Assembly (NCBI GenBank): GCA_964345295.1
Contig: CAYFQG010000008.1
Span: forward strand, 1 to 49,093
DNA: 49,093 nucleotides
Origin: JASBZA01 sp964345295
Lineage (GTDB): Bacteria > Bacillota > Clostridia > Saccharofermentanales > Fastidiosipilaceae
Reading direction: 5' to 3'
Part shown: positions 25,243-34,459 of the stretch, piece after piece
Numbering within the stretch: the first letter of the stretch is position 1
Layout: every line of letters begins with the position of its first letter
The notes under the pieces: model-generated
Database searches by the model: none
What the model was told of the DNA's origin: nothing
The model's input: only the letters and a program-made list of their open reading frames with translations
Translations under genes and position numbers: made by a program

Positions 25243-26625
25243 ATGGCGGGTGAAATTCGATTTGAGTCCGATTCAATTGGTGAATTAGCAGTTCCTAAGA
25301 ATGCCTATTACGGCGTCCAGTCCCTCAGGGCATCCATGAACTTTCCCATAACAGAGAAGAAAATCCATAAGAACCTGGTCATCAATTTGGCCAGAATTAA
25401 GAAGGCCGCGGCCTTTGCCAACGCCAAAATCGGCGAGCTGGATCCCGAGATTGCCAGAAAAATCATAGCGGCCTGTGATGAAATCATTAACGGTTACTAC
25501 TATTCCGAATTTATCGTAGACGCCATTCAGGGCGGGGCCGGAACTTCGGCTAACATGAACGCCAACGAAGTCATCGCCAACCGGGCCATCGAACTCATGG
25601 GCGGCGTCAAGGGCGACTATTCCATCATCCATCCCAATGATCACGTGAACCGGTCTCAGTCCACCAATGACGTCTTCCCCACAGCCGGACGCCTGACCAC
25701 CCTGGAACTCATTGAGCCCATGTTGCAGGCTTTGAAATATTTAATCGACACCATAGAGGCCAAAGCCAAGGAGTTCTACCCGGTTTTTAAAATCGGCCGA
25801 ACCCAGCTCCAGGATGCGGTGCCAATCCGCTTAGGCCAAAGTTTCAGTGCCGTAGCCTCGGCCCTGAACCGCGACATTGCCAAAGTCCGCCAAGCCATGC
25901 AAGCCCTGCAAATCGTAAACTTAGGCGGTACGGCTATAGGAACCGGAATTAACGCGCCTTTGGCCTATAGAGAAATTGTCGTAGATGAATTGTCCAGAGT
26001 CTGCGGCATCCCCTTGAAGCCGGCCCCGGACCTCATCGATGCCACGCAAAATCTGGACGACTTTATCGAAATTTCCGGCGCCTTAAAAAGCATCAGCGTC
26101 ACCGTCAATAAATTCGCCAACGACTTGAGACTCCTCTCCTCCGGCCCAGTTGCCGGCCTTAACGAGATTAATCTCCCGCCGGTGCAAAACGGCTCATCCA
26201 TCATGCCCGGCAAGGTCAACCCCGTCATCCCCGAAGCGGTCAACCAGGTCTGCTTCAATGTTATGGGCAACGACGTCACCATTACCATGGCCGCCTCTAA
26301 CGGCCAGCTGGAATTAAACGCCTTCGAGCCGGTCTTGTTCTACAAGCTATTTGAATCTATCGATACGATGAAAAATATCCTCATGATTTTCGCCGACCAG
26401 TGTGTGGCCGGTATTACCGTAAATCCCGACGTCATGAAACACAACCTGGACCACTCTACCTACCTGGCCACGGCTTTGGCTCCGGTATTGGGCTACCAGA
26501 TGACGGCCGAATTGGCCAAAGAAGCGATTTCTAGGAAAGTATCCATGCGAAAGATTATTCTGGAACGCGGCATCCTGACCGAAGCCCAATTAGACGAAAT
26601 CGCCGATCCCGCCCTCTATACCTAA
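25243..26625 (+). CDS. aspA: Aspartate ammonia-lyase (aspartase)
   Basis: Deaminates L-aspartate to fumarate and ammonia. At 460 residues it belongs to the aspartase/fumarase superfamily. The catalytic loop GSSIMPGKVNP starts at residue 317 and carries the conserved serine; GGAGTSANMNANEVIANRA (in part GAGTSANMNANEV), HPNDHVNRSQSTNDVFPTA and QLQDAVPIRLG agree with aspartase, notably TSANMNANEV in place of the fumarase TQSNMNVNEV. The product of its gene is directly the substrate of the next enzyme in the operon. AAGGAG precedes the ATG. A distinct fumarase follows, which supports this being the aspartase of the pair. Confidence 0.93.
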   Translation: MAGEIRFESDSIGELAVPKNAYYGVQSLRASMNFPITEKKIHKNLVINLARIKKAAAFANAKIGELDPEIARKIIAACDEIINGYYYSEFIVDAIQGGAGTSANMNANEVIANRAIELMGGVKGDYSIIHPNDHVNRSQSTNDVFPTAGRLTTLELIEPMLQALKYLIDTIEAKAKEFYPVFKIGRTQLQDAVPIRLGQSFSAVASALNRDIAKVRQAMQALQIVNLGGTAIGTGINAPLAYREIVVDELSRVCGIPLKPAPDLIDATQNLDDFIEISGALKSISVTVNKFANDLRLLSSGPVAGLNEINLPPVQNGSSIMPGKVNPVIPEAVNQVCFNVMGNDVTITMAASNGQLELNAFEPVLFYKLFESIDTMKNILMIFADQCVAGITVNPDVMKHNLDHSTYLATALAPVLGYQMTAELAKEAISRKVSMRKIILERGILTEAQLDEIADPALYT

Positions 26626-26644
26626 TAGGAAGAAGGATACATAT

Positions 26645-28006
26645 ATGCCTAATAGAATCGAATACGACAGCCTGGGCCCGGTCGAAATTCCGGACGGCGC
26701 CTTATGGGGACCTCAGACCGAAAGAAGTCGGCAGAATTTCTCCATCGGCCAAGAATTGATGCCCTTGGATGTGATTTATGCTTTGGCCAGGCTAAAAAAA
26801 GCTGCAGCGCACGTGAATATGGAGCTGGGGAAATTAGAAGCCGAAAAGGCCCAGGTCATCGAAGAAGCCGCCGACCTGATTTTGTCCGGTGCATATGATG
26901 AGGCCTTCCCGCTTCATGTCTGGCAAACCGGTTCGGGAACCCAAAGCAATATGAACGTCAACGAAGTCATCGCTCATTTAGCCTCCAAGATTCAACCGAA
27001 TCTGGCCGTCCATCCCAATGATCACGTCAACATGGGTCAAAGTTCCAACGATATTTTTATGTCTGCCTGCCACATGGCCGCCCTGGAAGCGGTCCAAAAA
27101 AAGCTTTTTCCCGCTTTAGATCAGTTAATCGGGAGTTTGGAAGACTTAAGCCGAGCTAATCAAGACATTATCAAGGTCGGTAGAACCCACCTGCAGGACG
27201 CTACACCCCTGACCTTGGGCCAGGAAATCAGTGCCTGGGCCTCCATGCTAAAAACCAACCGCACCATGTTGGAGGAGGCCGTTTCGCACTTGGAAAATTT
27301 GGCCGTGGGCGGTACGGCTGTAGGCACCGGACTTAATACGACCGAAGATTTCGGCGACCGGGTTTGCCACGTTCTAAACCGCGACGGCAGCTCTTACAAA
27401 AGTGCGCCTAATAAATTTCAAGCCTTAAGTTCTAAAGACGCCCTTCATTTCGCCCATTCCGGCCTAGAAGTTTTGGCCTCGAATTACCATAAGATTGCCA
27501 ACGATATCCGCCTTCTCAGCATGGGACCTCGGGCGGGCATAGGCGAAATTATTATTCCGGCCAACGAGCCGGGCTCTTCCATCATGCCGGGCAAGGTGAA
27601 TCCCACGCAGACCGAGCAGGCCACGATGATTTGCGGACTTGTCATAGGCAATCAAGCCTCCATCAGCTTTGCCTCCGCCATGGGCCAATTCCAGCTCAAT
27701 GTCTACTCCCCTATGGTGATTTACCTCTTTTTGCAAAGCACTTATCTTTTGGCCCAATCCATGAAAAACTTTGACACCCGCCTGGTTCGCGGAATAAAGG
27801 CCAATGTCAGCAAGATAAAGGCCAACCTGGAAAATTCGCTCATGCTGGTCACGGCAATGAGTCCTAAAATCGGCTACGAAAAAGCGGCCAAGATTGCCCA
27901 GGCTGCTTACAAAGAAAATCAAACCGTCAGAAGCATTGCGCTGAGAGAACTAGACGTAAGCCCCGAAGAAATCGACCAACTTCTGGACCCGTCTCACATG
28001 GTATAA
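26645..28006 (+). CDS. fumC: Fumarate hydratase class II
   Basis: Hydrates fumarate to L-malate without an iron-sulfur cluster. At 453 residues it is of standard FumC length. TGSGTQSNMNVNEVIAHLA (TQSNMNVNEV), HPNDHVNMGQSSNDIFMSA, VGRTHLQDATPLTLGQE and the catalytic loop GSSIMPGKVNPTQTEQ (from residue 310) separate it from the aspartase upstream. It begins 20 bases after aspA with AAGGAT as ribosome binding site and is followed 20 bases later by malic enzyme, forming a three-step route. Confidence 0.95.
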   Translation: MPNRIEYDSLGPVEIPDGALWGPQTERSRQNFSIGQELMPLDVIYALARLKKAAAHVNMELGKLEAEKAQVIEEAADLILSGAYDEAFPLHVWQTGSGTQSNMNVNEVIAHLASKIQPNLAVHPNDHVNMGQSSNDIFMSACHMAALEAVQKKLFPALDQLIGSLEDLSRANQDIIKVGRTHLQDATPLTLGQEISAWASMLKTNRTMLEEAVSHLENLAVGGTAVGTGLNTTEDFGDRVCHVLNRDGSSYKSAPNKFQALSSKDALHFAHSGLEVLASNYHKIANDIRLLSMGPRAGIGEIIIPANEPGSSIMPGKVNPTQTEQATMICGLVIGNQASISFASAMGQFQLNVYSPMVIYLFLQSTYLLAQSMKNFDTRLVRGIKANVSKIKANLENSLMLVTAMSPKIGYEKAAKIAQAAYKENQTVRSIALRELDVSPEEIDQLLDPSHMV

Positions 28007-28025
28007 AACAAAGAAAGGCACCGTT

Positions 28026-29213
28026 ATGGAATTTAGCAAGTTTCAAAAAGAAGCGATTAAAAAGCACGAAGAATGGCACGGCAAGATTGAAGTTAACGCC
28101 AGAGTCCGTGTCGGCAACGCCGAAGAATTGGCCATAGCCTACACGCCGGGCGTAGCGGCCCCTTGCCTGGCCATACAAGAAGACCCGGACAAATCATTTG
28201 AATTAACCCGCAGGTCTAACCTGGTTCTGGTTGTAACCGACGGGTCGGCGGTTTTGGGTCTGGGCAATATCGGTCCCGAAGCCGGTATGCCGGTTATGGA
28301 AGGAAAATGTGCCCTTTTTAAGGCCTATGCCGATGTGGACGCCTTCCCCTTATGTATCGCTTCGCAGGACGTAGACGATATTGTCCGTACAGTTCAACTG
28401 ATTGCACCCAGCTTCGGCGGTATCAATCTGGAGGACATTGCAGCGCCGCGCTGTTTCGAAGTCGAAGAGAAACTAAAAGAAAGCCTCTCCATCCCCGTCT
28501 TCCACGACGACCAGCACGGAACAGCCATTGTGACCTTGGCCGCCCTTCATAACAGTCTGAAATTAGTTTCTAAGGCCAAAGAAGACGTCAAGATTGTCAT
28601 CTCCGGTGCCGGTGCTGCCGGGGTCGCCATCGCTAAACTGCTGATTGCCGCAGACTATGATCCGGCTAAAATCATCGTCACCAACCGCTCCGGTGCTCTT
28701 TATGAAGGTAAGGAAGGCCTAGATCCCCATAGGGCTCAAATCGCCGCCCTTACTAACGGCGACAAGTTCAAAGGCAGCCTCCGAGAGGCCCTGGTAGGTG
28801 CCGACGTCTTCATCGGCGTATCGGCTCCGGGCATATTAAGTAAGGACGATATTTCCCTGATGAACAAAGACGCCATCGTCTTCGCCTGCGCCAACCCCAC
28901 ACCGGAAATCATGCCCGACGAAGCCAAGGCCGGCGGGGCCACGATTGTTGCCACCGGTAGATCCGACTTCCCCAACCAAATTAACAACGTTCTGGTATTC
29001 CCCGGTGTTTTCCGCGGCGCTCTGGATTGCCGGGCCAAAGCCATCACCGACGGTATCAAGCTTCGAGCCGCTTTGGCCATAGCCGATCTCATAAAGCCCG
29101 AGGACTTAAGTCCCGAGAATATTATTCCCCATGCATTTGACAAACAGGTCGCAGAAGCTGTGGCCCGCGCCGTAAAAGAAGAGGCCCTCCAAGAAGGCCT
29201 CAATCAAGTCTAA
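28026..29213 (+). CDS. Malic enzyme (short bacterial form)
   Basis: Oxidatively decarboxylates malate to pyruvate and CO2, reducing NAD(P). At 395 residues it is the short form lacking the phosphotransacetylase-like C-terminal extension of MaeB. Tyr39 in AYTPGVAAPC is the likely proton donor; the malate and metal region LGNIGPEAGMPVMEGK, VFHDDQHGTAIV and the dinucleotide loop ISGAGAAGVAIAKLL are intact. Cofactor preference is not readable with confidence; NAD is usual for this form. Its TAA overlaps the end of the convergent lpdA gene by a few bases. Confidence 0.93.
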   Translation: MEFSKFQKEAIKKHEEWHGKIEVNARVRVGNAEELAIAYTPGVAAPCLAIQEDPDKSFELTRRSNLVLVVTDGSAVLGLGNIGPEAGMPVMEGKCALFKAYADVDAFPLCIASQDVDDIVRTVQLIAPSFGGINLEDIAAPRCFEVEEKLKESLSIPVFHDDQHGTAIVTLAALHNSLKLVSKAKEDVKIVISGAGAAGVAIAKLLIAADYDPAKIIVTNRSGALYEGKEGLDPHRAQIAALTNGDKFKGSLREALVGADVFIGVSAPGILSKDDISLMNKDAIVFACANPTPEIMPDEAKAGGATIVATGRSDFPNQINNVLVFPGVFRGALDCRAKAITDGIKLRAALAIADLIKPEDLSPENIIPHAFDKQVAEAVARAVKEEALQEGLNQV

Positions 29214-30640
29214 TGCTTTAACTTTTCTATCGCTGCCCGGACTGCCATGCCTAAGCTTTCGCTAAAACTCGGATGGGCGTGGCATTGGGCATCCAGTCGG
29301 TCCAGACTGATTTCTTCATTTATCGCCAAGGCCAACGTGTCCACCATATCGGTCGCCCGAGGTCCCATGAGCTGAGCTCCCAGGAGGACCTGCCGTTCCG
29401 GATTACAGACCAGGTTGATGAAGCCTCTTTCTCCGCCCAGAATAAGGTTTCGGGCATTGGATGTCGTCGTCGCTTTGGCCGTGAAACAGGAGATTCCACG
29501 TGCCTTACACGCTTCTTCCGTAAGGCCTACTTGGGCCAGTTCCGGCGTCGTATAGACACAAGAGGGCACGACGGGTACTTGGGCTAAATCCGTATCGTCT
29601 TTTCTAAGCAAAATCTCCGTCAAACGCTTAGCATCTAAAGACGCTTCGTGAGCCAGGAGCATAGAACCTAATCGGCTATCCCCTATGGCGTAGATGGACG
29701 CCACTGTGGACCTGAAAAAACGATCCGTCACAATTCTGCCTCGGTCCGTTTCGACCCCGACGGTCTCGTCCAGCAAGCCTTCTGTGTTCGCTTTTCTACC
29801 GGTAGCAATGAGGACAATATCCGATTCGGCGACCAAAGCTTCCTCTGTCTTAGAAGACCTATAGGCTACTCCAAGTCCGCCTGCACTTCTCTTGATAATT
29901 TCTTCCACCCGGGCGCCGGTTTCTACTTTAATACCTTTTTTCTTTAAGGCCTGACTCAAACCTCGGCCTAAAGCCTTATCTAAGTTCGGTACTAAAGAAT
30001 CTAAGGCTTCCAAGATCAGCACATCCTTACCTATGCTGTGAAAATAGTCCGCCATTTCCGCCCCGATGACGCCTCCGCCGATGATGGTAACTTTAGAAAA
30101 GTCCCACACTTTACGGTCTGCCCTCTCATCCAAGAAGGCGTCGGACGTATAGACCCCGTCCGAATCCGCTCCCGGTATGGGCGGCAAAGACGGCACTGAA
30201 CCGGTAGCGATGACAATTGAATCTCCCGTAAGAAACAGGCCCGACTCTTCCAGCCTGACCTCATGGGCTTGGCTGATTCGGCCAAAATCGTGGAACACAG
30301 TCAAATTTTTAGTCCGTTTGAGTTGAGCCTCCAGCCCTTTTCTTTGTGTGCCTACCACCTTATCGCGAAAAGCAAGTGCTTTTTCGCCGGCCAAAGTGCT
30401 TCTCTGGTCTAAAACCGTAGTCTCTTTACTGAGTTCTTCCGTTAAAAGAGTTTCCAGATTTTCTTGGACTTCGGCCAAGTGCAAAAGCGCCTTGGTCGGG
30501 ATACAGCCACGATTAAGACAGGTACCGCCCGGCAAGTCCTTTTCGACCAGGGCAACGGTTTGGCCCGCCTGAGCCAAGCCCAAGGCCAAGTCCGACCCAC
30601 CCGGTCCGGCTCCGATTACTATGACATCAAAGTGGTCCAT
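29210..30640 (-). CDS. lpdA: Dihydrolipoamide dehydrogenase
   Basis: FAD enzyme that reoxidises dihydrolipoamide with NAD; the L protein of glycine cleavage. About 476 residues from the ATG at 30640, which lies 9 bases after AAGGAG; the ATG three codons earlier touches that site and is rejected. VIGAGPGGSDLALGLAQAG is the FAD loop, the redox disulfide is Cys41/Cys46 in GGTCLNRGCIPTK, IIGGGVIGAEMADYF is the NAD loop, and the C-terminal His-Glu pair falls in CHAHPSFSESL. No lipoyl domain is fused. No 2-oxoacid dehydrogenase genes lie nearby, so the glycine cleavage operon 20 kb away is the most likely partner. Convergent with malic enzyme. Confidence 0.95.
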   Translation of the reverse strand: MDHFDVIVIGAGPGGSDLALGLAQAGQTVALVEKDLPGGTCLNRGCIPTKALLHLAEVQENLETLLTEELSKETTVLDQRSTLAGEKALAFRDKVVGTQRKGLEAQLKRTKNLTVFHDFGRISQAHEVRLEESGLFLTGDSIVIATGSVPSLPPIPGADSDGVYTSDAFLDERADRKVWDFSKVTIIGGGVIGAEMADYFHSIGKDVLILEALDSLVPNLDKALGRGLSQALKKKGIKVETGARVEEIIKRSAGGLGVAYRSSKTEEALVAESDIVLIATGRKANTEGLLDETVGVETDRGRIVTDRFFRSTVASIYAIGDSRLGSMLLAHEASLDAKRLTEILLRKDDTDLAQVPVVPSCVYTTPELAQVGLTEEACKARGISCFTAKATTTSNARNLILGGERGFINLVCNPERQVLLGAQLMGPRATDMVDTLALAINEEISLDRLDAQCHAHPSFSESLGMAVRAAIEKLKH

Positions 30641-30663
30641 CAAAGTCATCTCCTTATTTTTTT

Positions 30664-30699
30664 TTCAAAAAAGACCCGACTGTGTGAGCCGGGTCTTTT
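30664..30699 (-). terminator. Rho-independent terminator after the TM-helix protein gene
   Basis: AAAAGACCCG (30669-30678) pairs with CGGGTCTTTT (30690-30699) across an 11-base loop. On the minus strand the stem is followed by a run of T residues. It lies 22 bases beyond the stop of the channel-like gene and separates it from lpdA. Confidence 0.85.
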
Positions 30700-30721
30700 A
30701 CATGGATACTTTAAAAAAAGT

Positions 30722-31684
30722 TTAGAAATTTGTGTTGTCTTGGTTCTTGCTCTCTATGCCTTTAGAAAGCTTTTCGCTTTCTTCGTCCATCTTCTTATCG
30801 AGCTTACCTAATTGTTTCGAAGCAAAATCGCGGCCGCCGATACCGAAGGAAATGGCGAAGGCCACAGCCAAGGCACCTAAGACCAGGATAAAAGCGATGT
30901 TGACGATTCGGTTGGCAAACTTCAATTGGTCTAAGGCCATGAAAGCAGCCAGGACAGACAAGGTTGCCTGTGTGACTATACCCAAGGCGGCGCTGTTGAA
31001 GTTTTCGCGGATAAACTTACCCAGGGCACTGCCGCCGATAAAGCCTAAGCCTAAAATAATCAAAGCGGCCAGGACGTTGGGGATATAAGCAATAATTGCG
31101 GCACCGATGGTCTGTAAGACCTGGAACTTGAGGGCGTTCAGGGCTTCTACCAGGAAGAATAAGATAATAATGACACCGACGACTTGGCTGATAACTTTGG
31201 CCAGGTTGAAGCCTTTGGCCTTAGGATGATTCAGATGATCGGTCAGGCGGTTAATGCCGACATTCTCCAGAAGGCGGCCCAAAAGATTGACGACTAATTT
31301 GGCCAAAACATAGCCGATACCAAGCAAGATGAGAGCGACGAAAATTCTGGGCACGGCGGCCAGAATCTGGTCTAACATATTGGAAATGGGCTGGCCTACC
31401 GAGGTCATGCCGAACTGGTTGAAAATGGCCGGAAGGAACAAGACCCAAATCAGGTAATAGATGACTTTAGAAAAATTATCGATGAAGTTTAGTCCCTCAT
31501 CCGGTGACGTAACCACACGCCATTCGGCTAATTTAAGAGGGAAGCGTGTTTTCTTCAAACCCTTGGATATGACATTTTTAAGAATAGTGGCAAGAATCCA
31601 TGCGATGAGAATCAGTGCCACACCCCAGAGAAAACCGGAGATTGATCTGAAGAAATTACCTAGTTGATTCAAAAAGTTTCCCAT
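30722..31684 (-). CDS. Mechanosensitive channel-like membrane protein with conserved TM-helix repeats
   Basis: A 320-residue protein with at least five or six long hydrophobic helices. Two segments, VPRIFVALILLGIGYVLAKL and IPNVLAALIILGLGFIGGSA, are copies of the 'conserved TM helix' found in proteins annotated as mechanosensitive ion channels. The soluble beta domain of true MscS is missing; instead the protein ends in a charged, lysine- and glutamate-rich tail (KLDKKMDEESEKLSKG). The channel function is therefore unproven. Ribosome binding site AGAGG before the ATG. It has its own leader with an inverted repeat and a strong terminator, so it is monocistronic. Confidence 0.75.
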   Translation of the reverse strand: MGNFLNQLGNFFRSISGFLWGVALILIAWILATILKNVISKGLKKTRFPLKLAEWRVVTSPDEGLNFIDNFSKVIYYLIWVLFLPAIFNQFGMTSVGQPISNMLDQILAAVPRIFVALILLGIGYVLAKLVVNLLGRLLENVGINRLTDHLNHPKAKGFNLAKVISQVVGVIIILFFLVEALNALKFQVLQTIGAAIIAYIPNVLAALIILGLGFIGGSALGKFIRENFNSAALGIVTQATLSVLAAFMALDQLKFANRIVNIAFILVLGALAVAFAISFGIGGRDFASKQLGKLDKKMDEESEKLSKGIESKNQDNTNF

Positions 31685-31709
31685 AATATACCTCTTTCTT
31701 ATACTCTTG

Positions 31710-31736
31710 ACTGAACCGATGCATATCTAGTTCAGT
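31710..31736. promoter_or_regulatory. Inverted repeat in the leader of the TM-helix protein gene
   Basis: ACTGAAC (31710-31716) and GTTCAGT (31730-31736) are perfect inverted repeats 13 bases apart, 26 bases from the minus-strand ATG. A TATAAT in minus-strand orientation (about 31754-31759) lies just upstream of it, which would place the repeat in the 5' leader or at the start site, a usual operator position. Confidence 0.4.
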
Positions 31737-31834
31737 AAATATGACTTCATTATACAGGAAATGCTCCTGACAAAGCGAGAAGATTTGGGTATCCTTAGGG
31801 CATATATCAGAACGCACGTGAAGGAGGATACGCT

Positions 31835-33064
31835 ATGGCTAGAGCGATGATTATTGGAGCAGGTGGGGTGGCTTCGGTCTGCGCCCACAAGTGTGTGCAA
31901 AATTCGGAGGTTTTCACCGATTTAATGATTGCCAGTAGAACACTGGAGAAGTGTCAGGCCTTGAAGGATCAGTTAGACGGCAAGGGGACAAACATTGAGG
32001 TCGCCCAAGTTGACGCCGATAATACCGATGAACTGATTAGCCTCATCGAGCAATATAAGCCGGACATTGTGATTAACTTGGCCCTTCCATATCAGGACTT
32101 ATCCATCATGGACGCTTGCTTGGCAACCAAGACCCATTATATTGATACCGCTAATTATGAGCCCCGTGATACGGCCAAGTTCGAATACAAGTACCAATGG
32201 GCCTACCGCGACCGTTTTGAGAAGGCCGGCATCACCGGTATCTTGGGCTCGGGCTTTGACCCCGGCGTCACGTCGGTTTTTTCGGCCTATGCCTTGAAGC
32301 ACGAATTCGACGAAATTCACTACATTGATATTTTGGACTGCAACGCCGGCGATAACGGTTATCCTTTTGCAACGAACTTCAATCCCGAGATTAACATCCG
32401 CGAAGTCTCGGCCAAAGGACGCTACTGGCAAGAAGGCGAGTGGGTTGAGACCGAACCCATGGAGATCAAAAGGACTTATGACTTCGACCAGATCGGCGAA
32501 AAGGATATGTACCTGCTCTACCATGAGGAACTGGAGTCTTTGGCCCAGAATATCACAGGTATAAAACGTATCCGCTTCTTCATGACCTTCAGTCAGTCTT
32601 ATCTGACCCATCTCCAATGCTTGAAAAATGTCGGCATGACCTCCATCGAACCGGTGGAATACCAGGGCCAAGAGATTATCCCCTTGCAGTTCTTGAGAGC
32701 GGTCCTCCCCGACCCGGCCAGCTTAGGCCCCAAGACCAAGGGCAAGACCAACATCGGCTGTATCTTCCACGGTGTCAAAGATGGCAAGAAGAAGTCTTAT
32801 TATCTTTATAACATTTGCGATCACCAGGAGAGCTATAAGGAAGTTGGATCCCAGGCCGTGTCTTACACCACCGGCGTCCCCGCCATGATCGGTGCCATGA
32901 TGGTCCTGACCGGCAAGTGGCTTAAACCCGGCGTCTTCAACGTAGAAGAGTTTGATCCGGATCCTTTCATGGATGCTCTGAATAAATGGGGACTTCCCTG
33001 GCACGAAGACCACGAACCTACCCCTGTAGATGACACCATGCCCGAATATCCGGTTGAGGTCTAA
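31835..33064 (+). CDS. Carboxynorspermidine synthase (saccharopine dehydrogenase family)
   Basis: Reductively condenses aspartate semialdehyde with a diamine (diaminopropane or putrescine) to give carboxynorspermidine or carboxyspermidine. At 409 residues it has an N-terminal Rossmann domain (RAMIIGAGGVASVCAHKC) and the family segments IVINLALPYQDLSIMDACL, HYIDTANYEP, GITGILGSGFDPGVTSVFSAYAL and LDCNAGDNGYPFATNFNPE, which are typical of the carboxynorspermidine branch rather than lysine saccharopine enzymes. GAAGGAGG precedes the ATG. The next gene, 6 bases downstream, is the decarboxylase for its product. Confidence 0.9.
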   Translation: MARAMIIGAGGVASVCAHKCVQNSEVFTDLMIASRTLEKCQALKDQLDGKGTNIEVAQVDADNTDELISLIEQYKPDIVINLALPYQDLSIMDACLATKTHYIDTANYEPRDTAKFEYKYQWAYRDRFEKAGITGILGSGFDPGVTSVFSAYALKHEFDEIHYIDILDCNAGDNGYPFATNFNPEINIREVSAKGRYWQEGEWVETEPMEIKRTYDFDQIGEKDMYLLYHEELESLAQNITGIKRIRFFMTFSQSYLTHLQCLKNVGMTSIEPVEYQGQEIIPLQFLRAVLPDPASLGPKTKGKTNIGCIFHGVKDGKKKSYYLYNICDHQESYKEVGSQAVSYTTGVPAMIGAMMVLTGKWLKPGVFNVEEFDPDPFMDALNKWGLPWHEDHEPTPVDDTMPEYPVEV

Positions 33065-33070
33065 GGTCTG

Positions 33071-34375
33071 ATGGAAGAAAACTTACATAAATATGCCAAT
33101 CGCAGGGCCTTAGACCCTGCGATGCTTTTATCGAATTCTTTGAGGCCGGCTCCCCTAGATATCCCTTTCGGCCAAGTCGAAACACCTGCCTTTGTGGTGG
33201 ACTTGAGGCTTTTAGAAGACAATCTGACCTATTTGAAAGAGCTTAAAGAAAGACTGAATATTAAGATTCTCCTGGCTCAGAAGGCCTATTCTCTCTATAA
33301 GACCTACCCTCTCATCGGTTCTTATCTGGACGGAACAACCGCTTCGGGACTTTATGAAGCCCGTCTAGGCGCCGAAGAAATGGCCGGAAAAGAAGTCCAT
33401 GTCTTCTCCCCCGCTTATAAAGAATCAGATATCGATCAGCTCTTGGGCATGGCCAACCACCTTATTTTTAATTCTTTTTCACAGTGGGTCCGGCACAGAG
33501 ATAAGATTATGGATTATAAGGCTAAAACCGGCCAAAGTGTCCATTGCGGTCTTCGAATTAATCCCAATGTCTCCGTCACCGACCACGATATGTACAATCC
33601 GGCTGCACCGGGTTCCAGATTGGGCATTACTTTGGAGGCTTTCCGAGAGGGTGTCGAGCGCTACGGCTTAGACGGCATTGATGGCCTCCATTTCCATACC
33701 CTATGTGAAGACAATTCGGATGCTTTGGCCAAAACTTGGGAAAACATCCGAAAGCAGTTCGACCCTTGGCTCCGAGACATGGCCTGGATTAACATGGGTG
33801 GCGGCCACCATCTGACCAGAGACGACTACGACCTATCTATCCTGGCGAATGTTATCGATGATGCGCACAGCAGATACCCTAAGGCACAAATCTATTTAGA
33901 GCCCGGCGAAGCCGTGGTGCTTAACACCGGTTTTTTTGTAAGTCAAGTGGAAGACTTGCTCTATAACAGCCTGGATATCGCTGTTTTAGACAGCTCAGCC
34001 ACCTGCCACATGCCGGATGTTTTGGAAGTGCCTTATCAGCCTAAAGTTTTTGTGCTGAAGGAAAATGAACCCGAAAGGCGTATTGAAGCCGTAGCCGCTT
34101 CCGAATGCCCGGACGGCCCGCCGGATAACTGTCCCTTTCTCTACCGTTTAGGAGGGACTTCTTGCCTGGCCGGCGATGTCATAGGCGATTATTATTTTTC
34201 TGAAAAATTAGATATAGGAGATCGCTTAGTTTTCTTGGACATGGCTCTTTACACTATGGTCAAGACCAATACCTTTAACGGGATTCCCCTCCCTGCGATT
34301 TACCTGATGGACCTAGGCGGCCATTTAGAAAAAATGAAAGCCTTCTCCTACGAAGATTTCAAATCAAGACTTTAA
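33071..34375 (+). CDS. nspC: Carboxynorspermidine decarboxylase
   Basis: PLP-dependent fold III decarboxylase that converts carboxy(nor)spermidine to (nor)spermidine. The cofactor Lys is residue 71 in LLAQKAYSLY. TPAFVVDLRLLEDNL, GLRINPNVS, HFHTLCEDNSD, INMGGGHHLTRDDYDL and LDSSATCHMPDVLE are all characteristic of NspC. At 434 residues it is longer than the usual 370-400; the extra lies mainly in the first 35 residues, and a later start cannot be excluded. It is the last gene of a two-gene polyamine operon ended by a hairpin at 34387. Confidence 0.92.
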   Translation: MEENLHKYANRRALDPAMLLSNSLRPAPLDIPFGQVETPAFVVDLRLLEDNLTYLKELKERLNIKILLAQKAYSLYKTYPLIGSYLDGTTASGLYEARLGAEEMAGKEVHVFSPAYKESDIDQLLGMANHLIFNSFSQWVRHRDKIMDYKAKTGQSVHCGLRINPNVSVTDHDMYNPAAPGSRLGITLEAFREGVERYGLDGIDGLHFHTLCEDNSDALAKTWENIRKQFDPWLRDMAWINMGGGHHLTRDDYDLSILANVIDDAHSRYPKAQIYLEPGEAVVLNTGFFVSQVEDLLYNSLDIAVLDSSATCHMPDVLEVPYQPKVFVLKENEPERRIEAVAASECPDGPPDNCPFLYRLGGTSCLAGDVIGDYYFSEKLDIGDRLVFLDMALYTMVKTNTFNGIPLPAIYLMDLGGHLEKMKAFSYEDFKSRL

Positions 34376-34386
34376 GAAAATATAAA

Positions 34387-34436
34387 AGCTCCGCTCAAAC
34401 GAATCTAAAAGGATTTTTCTGAGGGGAGCTTCTTTT
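34387..34436 (+). terminator. Terminator of the polyamine operon
   Basis: AAGCTCC (34386-34392) pairs with GGAGCTT (34425-34431), and after one mismatch CTCA (34394-34397) pairs with TGAG (34420-34423). A TCTTTTCTT run follows. It lies 11 bases beyond the nspC stop. Confidence 0.75.
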
Positions 34437-34459
34437 CTTAAGAGCTATCATCAGGGACG

